NCBI RefSeq assembly: GCF_005886805.2
Contig: NZ_CP045429.1
Span: 342,501-406,500, forward strand
Direction of reading: 5' to 3'
Length of the DNA stretch: 64,000 nucleotides
Origin: Pseudoalteromonas rubra
GTDB lineage: Bacteria; Pseudomonadota; Gammaproteobacteria; Enterobacterales; Alteromonadaceae
Shown here: piece by piece, positions 19,141-27,975 of the stretch
Layout: every line of letters begins with the position of its first letter
Position numbering within the stretch: the first letter of the stretch is position 1
The notes under the pieces: generated by a model
Databases searched by the model: none
The model's input: only the letters and a program-made list of their open reading frames with translations
Told to the model about the DNA's origin: nothing
Program-made: the position numbers and the translations under genes

Positions 19141-20172
19141 ATGATTAAGGTATTGATAGTTGATGATTCCCCTTCACTCAGAGCGATTCTGACTGAGGTG
19201 CTGGAGTTGGCTCCTGATATTAGGGTCGTGGGGGCAGCAGAGGACCCCTATGAAGCGCGCGAGATGATTAAAAAGCTCAATCCAGATGTGCTGACGCTGG
19301 ATATTGAAATGCCAAAAATGAATGGGCTGAGCTTTCTAAAAAATTTGATGCGCTTACGTCCTATGTCTGTGGTCATGCTATCTACCCTAACGCAACAAGG
19401 CTCTCCCGCCACGTTAGAAGCGCTAGAGCTGGGGGCAATTGACTTCATTGCCAAGCCAACCACAAATGTGGCCGCTAAATTAAATGCCTATGCTGAGACC
19501 CTGCATCAGAAAATCCGTATCGCCCGTCAGGCCAATCTTTACGCTTTTCGCGCTGACAAAGGCGAAAAACAGGCGCCAATTTCACAGAATACCCAGTTTA
19601 AAAACAGCGCGGTGCTGGCTCTGGGCGCGTCTACCGGTGGCACAGAAGCGCTGCGTGAGGTCTTGGTTCGTTTGCCTAAACACTGCCCACCGGTGGTAAT
19701 TGCGCAGCATATTCCACCAGTATTCAGTACTTCATTTGCACTGCGTATGGACCGTTGTTGTGATGTGCATGTCAAAGAAGCAGAAGAGGGTGACGTGCTT
19801 GTGCCAGGGCATGTGTTTATCGCACCAGGAGACATGCACCTTAAAGTGGTGCAAAAAGGCGGACGACTGCAATGTCACCTGAGTCAGAGCGAGAAAGTTA
19901 ACCGACACCGCCCTTCGGTAGATGTGCTGTTTGATTCCTTGCTGCCCTGGGCTAAACAAATCAGCGCCGGGCTACTGACTGGTATGGGCAGTGATGGGGC
20001 AGCAGCCTTGCTGCGCCTCAGAGAAGCTGGCGCAAAAACACTGGCTCAGGATGAGGCCACTTCGGTGGTTTGGGGTATGCCCCGGGCCGCCGTTGAGATG
20101 GCAGCGGCCGAGCGGGTTGTGCCCCTGTCTAAAGTGACGATGGAGTTACTTAATGCGGTTAAGCGCGCGTAA
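19141..20172 (+). CDS. cheB: Protein-glutamate methylesterase CheB
   Basis: CheB removes methyl groups from MCPs after phosphorylation by CheA. The 343-residue product joins a receiver domain (about 1-120, Asp54 in LTLDIEMPKMNG) to a methylesterase domain (about 150-343). The catalytic triad motifs are GASTGGTEAL (Ser), QHIPPVFSTSFA (His) and TGMGSDGAAALL (Asp). It is the last gene of the chemotaxis cluster, and its end overlaps the end of the convergent deacetylase gene by 14 bases. Confidence 0.95.
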   Translation: MIKVLIVDDSPSLRAILTEVLELAPDIRVVGAAEDPYEAREMIKKLNPDVLTLDIEMPKMNGLSFLKNLMRLRPMSVVMLSTLTQQGSPATLEALELGAIDFIAKPTTNVAAKLNAYAETLHQKIRIARQANLYAFRADKGEKQAPISQNTQFKNSAVLALGASTGGTEALREVLVRLPKHCPPVVIAQHIPPVFSTSFALRMDRCCDVHVKEAEEGDVLVPGHVFIAPGDMHLKVVQKGGRLQCHLSQSEKVNRHRPSVDVLFDSLLPWAKQISAGLLTGMGSDGAAALLRLREAGAKTLAQDEATSVVWGMPRAAVEMAAAERVVPLSKVTMELLNAVKRA

Positions 20173-21196
20173 TCACCCAGGGCTGAGAGTACCAGTAAAA
20201 TTGACCACTGAATTGTTTTGATGGAGCTGTGCAGTTGTATCGAGAACGCCCTGTAGGTAAGCCCTCAGGTGTTGTAATTGTCACGGTTTTCTCTCCCTCC
20301 CAGGTGAGCTCCGCTCTGCCTACGCCTGATACAAAGCAGGCAAATTGATTCTGATAAAAATCCATTTCTTTGAAGGTCAAAGTAATCGATGGGGTCGGGT
20401 CATCCGTTACCGAGTCCTGGTATTGGGCTTGTGCCAGTGAAAAGGGCAATGAGTGAAGTTTGGTTTTCAACGTCTTCAGGTTGGCATAGATGCCGGACGC
20501 GGGAAAGCGGGGTAAGCGCGTGAAGTCTGAATCGGGCCCCACGGCGCCGGAATGCTGACCAATACCTACTAAGCCGAGCTCAGCGACTAACTCCTGTAGC
20601 GGGCGATCAAATTCGCCGTAGGGGTAAGCGATATAAGGAAAGTCATGGCCCGTCTCTGCTTTGATTCGAGCTTGTGACCAAACTAAATCCTGACGGATCC
20701 GGCTGTGCCACTGAGCCTGCGTTTCTCCAGCTTGCTTGTGATGCAAATAGTCGTGCTGAGCACTGTGATTCGCAATGATTGCGCCGCGTTTTGCCAGCTG
20801 GCGTAGTTGTTCCCAGCTCATCACGTACCCTTTCTTTTCATCAATGAGCTTAGGGTTTACAAAAATAGTGTAAGGATAACCAAACTGCTCAAGTAGTGGC
20901 GCTGCGGCTTCCATGTTATTCAGATAGCCATCGTCAAAGGTGATTGCGACGGTTTTTGGTGGCAGAGCTTTGCCAGCTTGCAAGTGCTCAATGAGCTTAT
21001 CTAATGCAATGACTTTGAATTGTTCTGTTTTGAGGAAGTTCAGGTGCGCAAGAAAGGTGGCTTCGCTGACACTGGTCACGGCCGGCAGTTTTTCACTGAC
21101 ATGATGATACTGTAGAATGACCGCGGCCAGGCCTGCCCGGGTGTTGAACAAAACGAGTATAAGAACTAAAACATGAAACCACTTAATCGCGCGCAT
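20159..21196 (-). CDS. Polysaccharide deacetylase family protein (NodB fold)
   Basis: The 345-residue product has a signal peptide (MRAIKWFHVLVLILVLF), then a NodB-type domain with ILQYHHV, the metal-binding VAITFDDGY motif and NHSAQHDYLHH. These resemble exported deacetylases that act on N-acetylated polysaccharides such as PgaB or peptidoglycan; the substrate is not known. The C-terminal part of about 100 residues has no clear motif. I choose the ATG at 21196 because ggtgag lies just upstream; two earlier ATGs exist. The 5' end overlaps the divergent MATE gene by 24 bases. Confidence 0.85.
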   Translation of the reverse strand: MRAIKWFHVLVLILVLFNTRAGLAAVILQYHHVSEKLPAVTSVSEATFLAHLNFLKTEQFKVIALDKLIEHLQAGKALPPKTVAITFDDGYLNNMEAAAPLLEQFGYPYTIFVNPKLIDEKKGYVMSWEQLRQLAKRGAIIANHSAQHDYLHHKQAGETQAQWHSRIRQDLVWSQARIKAETGHDFPYIAYPYGEFDRPLQELVAELGLVGIGQHSGAVGPDSDFTRLPRFPASGIYANLKTLKTKLHSLPFSLAQAQYQDSVTDDPTPSITLTFKEMDFYQNQFACFVSGVGRAELTWEGEKTVTITTPEGLPTGRSRYNCTAPSKQFSGQFYWYSQPWVITRA

Positions 21197-22504
21197 ACTT
21201 CTCACCATATTCAATTGCTTGCTATTGCTGCTCCGATGATTTTATCAAATATCTCAGTGCCCCTGTTAGGATTAGTTGATACGGCGGTCATAGGTCACTT
21301 GAGCGAAGCTTATTATCTTGCCGGGATAGCCTTGGGATCCGGGAGCATTGCCTTGTTGTTCTGGCTCGCCAGTTTCCTGCGCATGAGCACCACCGGTGAA
21401 ATCGCCCAGGCAAATGGTCAGCAAGACAGTGTTCGGGCGTTACAATCGCTGTCGGCCAGCATGAGTTTTGCGGTGTTGTTTGCTCTGTTACTGATAGTGT
21501 GCACACCCTGGTTGTTAGAGCTGATCGCAGTATTGTCCGGGGCTACGCCCGAGGTATTTGAACAAGCGAGTGTCTATTTTTCTATTCGTATCTTTAGCGC
21601 ACCGGCGGCCATGCTGAATCTGGTGATGCTTGGATTTATGCTGGGGATGCAATACGGACGTGGGCCTTTTTATGTCGTGCTGTTTACTAATTGTGTCAAC
21701 ATAGTGCTTGATGTCTTGTTTGTGGTGGTGCTGGATTTCGCTGTTGCAGGCGCGGCCTGGGCATCGGTGATCGCCGATTATTCAGCACTGCTGTTGTCTT
21801 GCTATCTGCTGCGTGGCGTACTAAATCGCGCAGGTTGGCAGTGGCAGCTTAAAGTCCCCCACAAAGAAGAAATACAGCGATTATTACACCTTAATCGCGA
21901 TATCTTTATTCGCTCACTCATGCTGCAGCTGTGTTTTAGCTTTATGACGTTTTATGGTGCGAGGCTGGGTGAGGACATTTTGGCAGCCAATGCGGTGCTA
22001 TTGAACTTCCTGATGCTGGTGAGTTTTGCAATGGACGGCATTGCTTATGCGGTGGAAGCAAAAGTTGGGCAGGCCAAAGGGGCGCGTGATGTGTCGATGC
22101 TCAGGCGGTGGGTGCAAATAAGTTGTTTTTGGGCTGGGTGTTTTGCGCTTATTTATAGTGGGGTATTTGTTTTATTTGGCCAGGCAGTAATAGGGTTACT
22201 AACCGATATTCCAGCTGTGATAGACACCGCACTGGTGTATTTACCCTGGCTGGTGGTCCTGCCTTTGATTGCAACAAGCTGCTTTTTGTTTGATGGGGTA
22301 TTCGTTGGCCTGACTCGGGCCAGGGAGATGCGCAACAGTATGTTGTTGTCTGCTCTGTTAGGGTTCTTTGTGCCTTTTTGGCTGGCGCAGCAGTGGGGGA
22401 ACCATGGGTTATGGTTTGCCATGAGTTGCTTTATGGGTTTAAGAGGGCTGACGCTGGTCATTAAGTATCGACAGCTGAGTGTCAGGCAACAGCTGCTGGA
22501 ATAA
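21173..22504 (+). CDS. MATE family efflux transporter, DinF-like
   Basis: The 443-residue product has about 12 helices and the MATE signatures APMILSNISVPLLGLVDTAVIGHL at the N-terminus and the matching second half. MATE proteins export cationic drugs or other small molecules in exchange for Na+ or H+. The start LGLVDTAVIGHL resembles the DinF/NorM branch. DinF in E. coli follows lexA; here lexA is 19 kb away and no SOS box is seen. The start lies inside the 5' end of the divergent deacetylase gene. Confidence 0.9.
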   Translation: MKPLNRAHTSHHIQLLAIAAPMILSNISVPLLGLVDTAVIGHLSEAYYLAGIALGSGSIALLFWLASFLRMSTTGEIAQANGQQDSVRALQSLSASMSFAVLFALLLIVCTPWLLELIAVLSGATPEVFEQASVYFSIRIFSAPAAMLNLVMLGFMLGMQYGRGPFYVVLFTNCVNIVLDVLFVVVLDFAVAGAAWASVIADYSALLLSCYLLRGVLNRAGWQWQLKVPHKEEIQRLLHLNRDIFIRSLMLQLCFSFMTFYGARLGEDILAANAVLLNFLMLVSFAMDGIAYAVEAKVGQAKGARDVSMLRRWVQISCFWAGCFALIYSGVFVLFGQAVIGLLTDIPAVIDTALVYLPWLVVLPLIATSCFLFDGVFVGLTRAREMRNSMLLSALLGFFVPFWLAQQWGNHGLWFAMSCFMGLRGLTLVIKYRQLSVRQQLLE

Positions 22505-22549
22505 GGAATAGTATGGGATATTGTCACCGACGTGCGCGCCGTGTATGGC

Positions 22550-22828
22550 CTATTTTAAATCCTCAAAGGCTTTTTTGGCAGTCGCTTTGGCTGAGTCACG
22601 TGCTGACAGCACCTGAGAAAAACGGTTAGCGAAAATCCCCAGGTAACCATATCCTGCGACACCTAGCGCAATAGCAAGAATGATCAGGCCGGGCAGCTGA
22701 AGCCAGGCTTGATAGACATAGCCCAGTGCAATGAGCACCACACTGAGTGCAAACAGAGCGAGTCCGTAGAGAAAAAATCGCAAGCTTCGCTTAGGGTGAG
22801 ACCCTAAGCGATAGATAATACGGCGCAT
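22550..22828 (-). CDS. Small membrane protein of unknown function downstream of nfuA
   Basis: The 92-residue product has a basic N-terminus (RRIIYRLGSHPKRSLRFF), two membrane helices (about 18-60) and a charged, Ala/Lys-rich C-terminus (SARDSAKATAKKAFEDLK). I recognise no named family. The ATG lies seven bases after the nfuA stop, with no own ribosome-binding site, so translation is probably coupled. A TTG two codons earlier is also possible. A link to iron-sulfur maturation is only positional. Confidence 0.65.
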   Translation of the reverse strand: MRRIIYRLGSHPKRSLRFFLYGLALFALSVVLIALGYVYQAWLQLPGLIILAIALGVAGYGYLGIFANRFSQVLSARDSAKATAKKAFEDLK

Positions 22829-22834
22829 ACGCAA

Positions 22835-23410
22835 TTAATAGTATGAGTGATCGCCTCGTGAGTGTTCCGTAATATCACGTACACCAGTGATTGCTTCGAA
22901 CTTTGCGATCATTTCTTTCTCGATGCCCTCTTTCAGTGTGACATCAATCATAGAGCAGCCGTTACAGCCACCACCGAATTGTAATACTGCAACGCCTTCA
23001 GCTGTAATTTCTACCAGGCTGACCTGACCTCCATGGTTGGCCAGTTGCGGATTCACTTCAGTCACCAGCATGTGCTCAACTTGCTCTTCCAAAGAGGCAT
23101 TCGAGCTGAGCTTTTTGGCTTTCGCATTTGGCGCCTTTAGGGTCAGCTGGCTGCCCATTTTGTCGGTGACAAAGTCAATTTCAGCCTCTTCCAGGAAAGG
23201 GGCACTTTCGGCGTCGACGACGGCATCAAAGCCATTAAAAGGAAGGCGAATATCGTTGTCTTCAACAGCATCGGCAGGGCAGTAAGATACACCGCACTCA
23301 GCTTGAGCAGTACCTGGGTTGACGACGAATACGCGAATGTTAGTGCCATCGGCTTGATCGGCCAATAGTTTGGCAAAATGTGACTGAGCTGTCTCTGAAA
23401 TTGTGATCAT
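22835..23410 (-). CDS. nfuA: Fe-S biogenesis protein NfuA
   Basis: NfuA carries a 4Fe-4S cluster to client proteins, mainly under oxidative stress or iron starvation. The 191-residue product has the same length as E. coli NfuA, an A-type-like N-terminal domain (about 1-95) and the C-terminal Nfu domain with Cys149 and Cys152 in [11 protein letters not shown]. An IscR type-1-like site lies right upstream. In E. coli nfuA sits beside gntX (comF) and bioH; here a large peptidase gene separates them. Confidence 0.97.
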   Translation of the reverse strand: MITISETAQSHFAKLLADQADGTNIRVFVVNPGTAQAECGVSYCPADAVEDNDIRLPFNGFDAVVDAESAPFLEEAEIDFVTDKMGSQLTLKAPNAKAKKLSSNASLEEQVEHMLVTEVNPQLANHGGQVSLVEITAEGVAVLQFGGGCNGCSMIDVTLKEGIEKEMIAKFEAITGVRDITEHSRGDHSYY

Positions 23411-23420
23411 AATCTACGCT

Positions 23421-23446
23421 ATACTTGACTAAATTACTCGGTTAAT
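23421..23446 (-). promoter_or_regulatory. Putative IscR type-1 binding site upstream of nfuA
   Basis: The 25-26 base site starts ATACTTGACTAAATTA. It agrees with the E. coli type-1 consensus as I remember it (ATASYYGACTRWWWYAGTCRRSTAT) at 22 of 25 positions. It overlaps a plausible minus-strand promoter (TTAACC, 16 bases, TATAGC). E. coli nfuA is known to belong to the IscR regulon. Regulation here is inferred. Confidence 0.7.
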
Positions 23447-23565
23447 CCCTATGATACTCCCCTCATCTTGTTGTAGCTAGTGTTGGGCGTAAAAATTTGC
23501 AGCAACTTAAGTCGCATTGATAGCGTACTGGCTGGTCAAAAATTGCCGGAATAAATGGAGTCTTT

Positions 23566-26097
23566 ATGTATCGCCTGTTAGTTGTGCTGTGTTTGCTGAG
23601 TTTGCAGCTAAGTGCCAAGCCATTGAATTTTTATTTTGATGACACAAGCCAGTTTGATCCTGCAATTCCAAAACCGCATGAGGTGCTCGGTTACGAAGTG
23701 GGTGAGTGGCATGTTCGTCCAGAGCAATTGGTGCAGTACTTACATACACTGGCACAAGCCAGCCCCAGAGTTGAAATAACCACCATTGGCTACAGCCATG
23801 AACGCAGGCCGCTCATCCTGCTGACGATCACAGAGGCTGCGCGACTGAAGAATATCGAAGCTGCGAAGCGCGCGCACATCGCTGCACTTGCGCAGCCTAA
23901 GCAACGCACAGAGGCGCCAGCGGTTGCCTGGCTGGGTTACAGTGTACATGGTAATGAACCATCCGGGAGTAATACCGCCATGTTGGTGGCTTATTATCTG
24001 GCTGCTGCACAGGGCGAAAAGATCGAAGCTTTGTTGCGCGACACCGTGATCCTGCTCGATCCGTCTTTGAACCCTGATGGACTAGCGCGTTTTGCTAACT
24101 GGGCAAACAGCCATCGGGGCCAGGTATTATCAAGTGATCCCCAACACCGAGAACATGTTGAACGATGGCCTTCTGGCAGAACCAATCATTACTGGTTTGA
24201 TTTAAACCGGGACTGGCTATTGTTACAGCATCCGGAATCTCGCGCCCGAATTGCGGCATTTCATGACTGGAAACCCAATGTGCTGGCCGATTTTCACGAG
24301 ATGGGTCCTAATTCGAGCTATTTTTTCCAGCCAGGGATCCCGTCACGTACGCACCCTTTGACGCCCGAGCGCAACCAGAGTTTAACGGCGGCCATTGGCC
24401 AGTTTCATGCCGATGCGCTGGACCAGTCTGGCCAACTATATTTTACTCAGGAGAGTTTTGACGATTTTTACTATGGCAAAGGCTCAACGTACCCGGATAT
24501 TAATGGCGCAGTGGGGATATTGTTCGAGCAGGCAAGCAGCCGTGGTCATGCACAAGAAACCATTAATGGCTTGTTAACCTTTCCACACACCATCAAAAAT
24601 CAGCTCATTACTTCACTCTCTACGTTACGGGGCACAGCCGCTAACCGTCAGGCTTTACTCGACTATCAGCAGCACTTTTATCAAAGCGCGCAAAAAGAAG
24701 CCAAGCAGCAAGATTTTCTTGGGTATGTGGTATCAGCAGGACAGGACCCATATCGATTCAGCCAGTTTTCCGAGCTGCTTAGCCAGCATCAGGTACAAGT
24801 GCAGCAGCTGGAAAAGGCATTGAAAATTAAAGATCAACAATTTAAGGCCGGCGATCTGTATATTCCTCTGGCACAGCTGCAAGTCCGTTTGGTCAAGGCT
24901 ATGTTCAGTGAACAAACCCAGTTTAAAGACAATACCTTTTATGATGTTTCAGGGTGGACGTTACCTTATGCCTATGATCTGGATTTTGCCAAGGTAACCA
25001 GTAGCTGGGGATTGAAAGTCACTGAATCAAAAGTACAAAACGATGGTATCGTCGCAGAGACGCCCCTGACAGAGGCATATGCCTACGCTTTCTCCTGGCA
25101 GCATTATCTGGCACCTAAGTTACTTAACCAGCTGCTGACAGAGGGCCTGGAGGCACGAGTGGCACTGCAACCCTTTACTGCTAAGCTGACTCAGAGCGAA
25201 CAGCAGTTTGATGCTGGTACTGTAGTGATCCCGGCGGGGTTGCAAAATCAGGAGAACTGGCGGCGTATCCTGTCAGAGCAAGCCAGTGCGCTCGGTATTG
25301 AGGTCATGGCGATTCGCTCAGGCCTGACGCCGCAGGGCATTGATTTAGGCTCGCGACGGATGATGCCACTGCATAAACCCGAAGTGTTGTTGGTTGGTGG
25401 GCTAGGCACCAGTCAGTACGAAGTCGGTGAGCTTTGGTATCACCTTGACAGGCATGTCGGAATTGCCCCCAGTGTGATAGAAATAGACCGCCTTGGACGC
25501 GCAGACTTAAGTCGTTATAGCCATATTGTGCTGGCGGATGGCCGTTACTCAGCAATGAGCAAGAAAGCGCAGGCCGCGATTATCAGTTGGGTCCACAAAG
25601 GTGGGGTGATCTGGGGTCATAAGCGCGGCGCACAATGGTTGATTGAGCATCAGTTGCTGAATGCTGAGATCATCAGCAACAAAGATTTGCGAGCGTCTTT
25701 TGATACTCAGGGGATGCGTTTTAAAGACAAAGAGCAACTGGCCGCACAGCAAAGGATCGCAGGGGCTATTTTTGGCACGCAGCTGGATCTTTCACATCCA
25801 CTGGCATTTGGATTTGAGAATAGTACCTTACCTGTTTTTAAAAACAGTGCCTGGGTGCTTCAGGCCAGTGAAGAACCGTTTTTGGATGTGGCCGTGTATC
25901 AGCAACAGCCTCTACTGGCAGGCTATGCTGATGAACGAAATGTATCGCAGATCGCGCAGTCGGCGGCATTGGTGGCTGATACTTATGGCCAGGGCGTGGC
26001 TGTCGCAATGACGGATAACCCGGTATTTCGCGGATTCTGGTATGGCAGCAGTCGGCTGTTTAGTAATGCGTTATTTTTCTCGCAGGCGATTCATTAA
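23566..26097 (+). CDS. Secreted M14 family zinc carboxypeptidase-like protein
   Basis: The 843-residue product has a signal peptide (about 1-17). An M14 domain (about 45-330) has zinc ligands His128 and Glu131 (SVHGNEPSG), His244 (LADFHEMGP) and the catalytic Glu321 (ILFEQASS). A long C-terminal part contains a class-I glutamine-amidotransferase-like region (VLLVGGLGTSQYEVG ... GGVIWGHKRGAQWL). This matches secreted M14 peptidases of marine gammaproteobacteria, whose substrates are mostly unknown. Export through the type II system in this window is possible but not shown. The gene lies between nfuA and comF, a place where enteric relatives have nothing. Confidence 0.9.
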   Translation: MYRLLVVLCLLSLQLSAKPLNFYFDDTSQFDPAIPKPHEVLGYEVGEWHVRPEQLVQYLHTLAQASPRVEITTIGYSHERRPLILLTITEAARLKNIEAAKRAHIAALAQPKQRTEAPAVAWLGYSVHGNEPSGSNTAMLVAYYLAAAQGEKIEALLRDTVILLDPSLNPDGLARFANWANSHRGQVLSSDPQHREHVERWPSGRTNHYWFDLNRDWLLLQHPESRARIAAFHDWKPNVLADFHEMGPNSSYFFQPGIPSRTHPLTPERNQSLTAAIGQFHADALDQSGQLYFTQESFDDFYYGKGSTYPDINGAVGILFEQASSRGHAQETINGLLTFPHTIKNQLITSLSTLRGTAANRQALLDYQQHFYQSAQKEAKQQDFLGYVVSAGQDPYRFSQFSELLSQHQVQVQQLEKALKIKDQQFKAGDLYIPLAQLQVRLVKAMFSEQTQFKDNTFYDVSGWTLPYAYDLDFAKVTSSWGLKVTESKVQNDGIVAETPLTEAYAYAFSWQHYLAPKLLNQLLTEGLEARVALQPFTAKLTQSEQQFDAGTVVIPAGLQNQENWRRILSEQASALGIEVMAIRSGLTPQGIDLGSRRMMPLHKPEVLLVGGLGTSQYEVGELWYHLDRHVGIAPSVIEIDRLGRADLSRYSHIVLADGRYSAMSKKAQAAIISWVHKGGVIWGHKRGAQWLIEHQLLNAEIISNKDLRASFDTQGMRFKDKEQLAAQQRIAGAIFGTQLDLSHPLAFGFENSTLPVFKNSAWVLQASEEPFLDVAVYQQQPLLAGYADERNVSQIAQSAALVADTYGQGVAVAMTDNPVFRGFWYGSSRLFSNALFFSQAIH

Positions 26098-26768
26098 TAA
26101 GGTGTGAGGCAAGTAGCACAAGCCCAGATCTGAGCGGCGCCAGCGCGTCGGCAGAGCTGGGCAGCGGCATTCATGGTGGCCCCTGTGGTGATCACATCAT
26201 CAACCAGTAAAATTCGCTGACCTGCTAGGGTTCCCTCTAGTCTAAAAGCCTGAGTCTGGTTTTTTAAGCGGGCCCCACGCGTTAATGACTGTTGGCTACG
26301 TGTCATACGTTTCGATAAGACGGGCAGGGTGGTAAGCTGGGCTTCGAGCACGCGGCCCCAGGTTTGCATTACCTGATTAAAGCCGCGATTGATCAATCTG
26401 TGTCTGGGTAAGGGAATGAGAATAGCCGCATCCACATCGATTATTTGTTCGGCACAGTAGCGCTGCCATTGATGGCTAATGACCTGACGTAATAAGTAAG
26501 CAGCATGACTTCGATGACGTAGCTTGAGTTCACATAACCAGCGTTTTAGCATGCCCTTATACCAGCCACAGGCAATCAGGCCATCGCAGCAGGGCAAATT
26601 AAACTGCGTCTGAATATCTGCACGCAATAGTAGGTTGCCCTGGTCCGGGGAAAACAGTGGCAGTGCACTCAGACAGGGAGCACATATCCCTTGAGTGTCA
26701 ACTGTGCTGTGGCAACAGGGGCAGTAGCAGGGAAACAGCGTGTGTGTGAGTGCGCGGGCTAATGACAT
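26094..26768 (-). CDS. ComF family phosphoribosyltransferase-like protein (GntX)
   Basis: ComF/GntX proteins are linked to DNA uptake and use of DNA as nutrient; the biochemical role is open. The 224-residue product has an N-terminal zinc-finger-like part with Cys pairs (CYCPCCHS ... CAPC) and a C-terminal phosphoribosyltransferase domain with the PRPP motif ILLVDDVITTGATM. I choose the ATG at 26768 with agga nine bases upstream; earlier starts would run into the divergent bioH. The 3' end overlaps the M14 gene by four bases. Confidence 0.9.
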   Translation of the reverse strand: MSLARALTHTLFPCYCPCCHSTVDTQGICAPCLSALPLFSPDQGNLLLRADIQTQFNLPCCDGLIACGWYKGMLKRWLCELKLRHRSHAAYLLRQVISHQWQRYCAEQIIDVDAAILIPLPRHRLINRGFNQVMQTWGRVLEAQLTTLPVLSKRMTRSQQSLTRGARLKNQTQAFRLEGTLAGQRILLVDDVITTGATMNAAAQLCRRAGAAQIWACATCLTPY

Positions 26769-26825
26769 TGCTTTCCATCCTTGAATCGCTATCATAGCCA
26801 CAAGTTTGGTTGAGGAAGTGAATGA

Positions 26826-27563
26826 ATGCAAAGCGAGATTGTCTTATTGCACGGTTGGGGTATGAATAAACAGGTATGGCAACTGAGCATTGAGCAGCTT
26901 CAGCAAGTACAGCCTTTACCCGTGCGGGCGATAAATTTAGCGGGGTTTGGCGGAGCGGCATTTCCTGAACACTGCAAATCTCTCGACGACCTTGCAGATG
27001 AGATTGCGACAGAGCTTGTCGATGATTCGGTGTTGATTGGCTGGTCGCTGGGCGGGCTAGTGGCGCTTAATCTGGCGCATCGATATCCCGCTAAGGTAGC
27101 CAAAGTGGTGATGGTCGCTTCCAATCCATGCTTTGTAGAGCAGCCAGACTGGCCGGGGATCAAGCCTAAAGTGCTGGCAGGGTTTAAGCAGGCGCTGGCC
27201 GACGATAGCGCTAAAACCATAGAACGTTTTTTGGCTATTCAGGCGATGGGTAGTGAGCATGCCCGTGATGATATTAAACAATTACGCCAGTTATTGGCGC
27301 AATTGCCAGCGCCACATCCAGAGGCATTAAGTTTGGGTCTTGATGCGTTGAACCGGTGTGACTACCGCGCTTATTTTCGTGAGCTTACGCAGCCAGTGTT
27401 TGGCCTCTTCGGCCGACTCGATGCGCTGGTGCCCGGTGATGTGATTGAACGTATGAGTGCGCTCAATCCACATTTCAAGGCGTTTGTTTTACCCAAAGCA
27501 TCGCATGCCCCATTTATCTCGCATAAAGATGAGTTTGTTACTCATTTAAAATCAATTCTTTAG
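26826..27563 (+). CDS. bioH: Pimeloyl-ACP methyl ester carboxylesterase BioH
   Basis: BioH hydrolyses pimeloyl-ACP methyl ester in biotin synthesis. The 245-residue alpha/beta hydrolase has LLHGWGMNKQVW, the nucleophile elbow GWSLGGL (Ser), Asp in FGRLDALVP and His in KASHAPFISH. The divergent comF neighbour, as in E. coli (bioH-gntX), supports the name over a generic hydrolase. A gaggaag ribosome-binding site precedes the start. Confidence 0.92.
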   Translation: MQSEIVLLHGWGMNKQVWQLSIEQLQQVQPLPVRAINLAGFGGAAFPEHCKSLDDLADEIATELVDDSVLIGWSLGGLVALNLAHRYPAKVAKVVMVASNPCFVEQPDWPGIKPKVLAGFKQALADDSAKTIERFLAIQAMGSEHARDDIKQLRQLLAQLPAPHPEALSLGLDALNRCDYRAYFRELTQPVFGLFGRLDALVPGDVIERMSALNPHFKAFVLPKASHAPFISHKDEFVTHLKSIL

Positions 27564-27576
27564 TTTCCCACAATGA

Positions 27577-27600
27577 AAAAAGCGGCAATTTTTTGCCGCC
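27577..27600. terminator. Hairpin after bioH
   Basis: The stem gcggcaa / ttgccgc has a tttt loop and is preceded by six A. The T run needed for an intrinsic terminator is on the minus-strand side; on the plus strand, where bioH ends, the stem is not followed by T. It may still act as a weak terminator or as an mRNA end stabiliser. Confidence 0.5.
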
Positions 27601-27666
27601 CAGACTTTATTTCGTTTATAAATTGAGCAATAATTAGGTTGAGATTTTCTAACTGTGGGGCGATAT

Positions 27667-27975
27667 ATGGCAGTCAGTGACATCCTAAATGCAGGTGTTC
27701 AGGGGTTTGAGCTTGCCCGCCAAAGTGCCGAGCAGGCAGCAGCCGACATCAACAAGGCGACACTGGACCAGCAAAACGAGCAACAGGTCGCACAGCAACG
27801 ACAACTTCAGGGCGCATCCAGCAATGAAGGCGTGACTGCACCTGTGGGTCAACCACCAAGGTTGGACGAGGCGGTCGTAGACCTCAAAGTGGCAGAATTT
27901 AATGCCAAAGCAAATGCGCAGACGATCCGCACAGCTGACGAAGTCCTGGGTACCTTAATTGATATTAAAGCGTAA
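27667..27975 (+). CDS. Small hypothetical protein paired with SprA-like zincin
   Basis: The 102-residue product is mostly helical, rich in Gln and Ala in the middle (about 28-50), with no signal peptide or membrane helix. The C-terminus ADEVLGTLIDIKA resembles the end of flagellar rod/hook-type proteins (the FlgC/FlgE C-terminal motif), as does the opening AVSDILNAGVQGF. I do not assign a family. The ATG at 27667 is used; a GTG four codons earlier is possible. Its stop overlaps the start of the next gene (TAATG). Confidence 0.7.
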   Translation: MAVSDILNAGVQGFELARQSAEQAAADINKATLDQQNEQQVAQQRQLQGASSNEGVTAPVGQPPRLDEAVVDLKVAEFNAKANAQTIRTADEVLGTLIDIKA

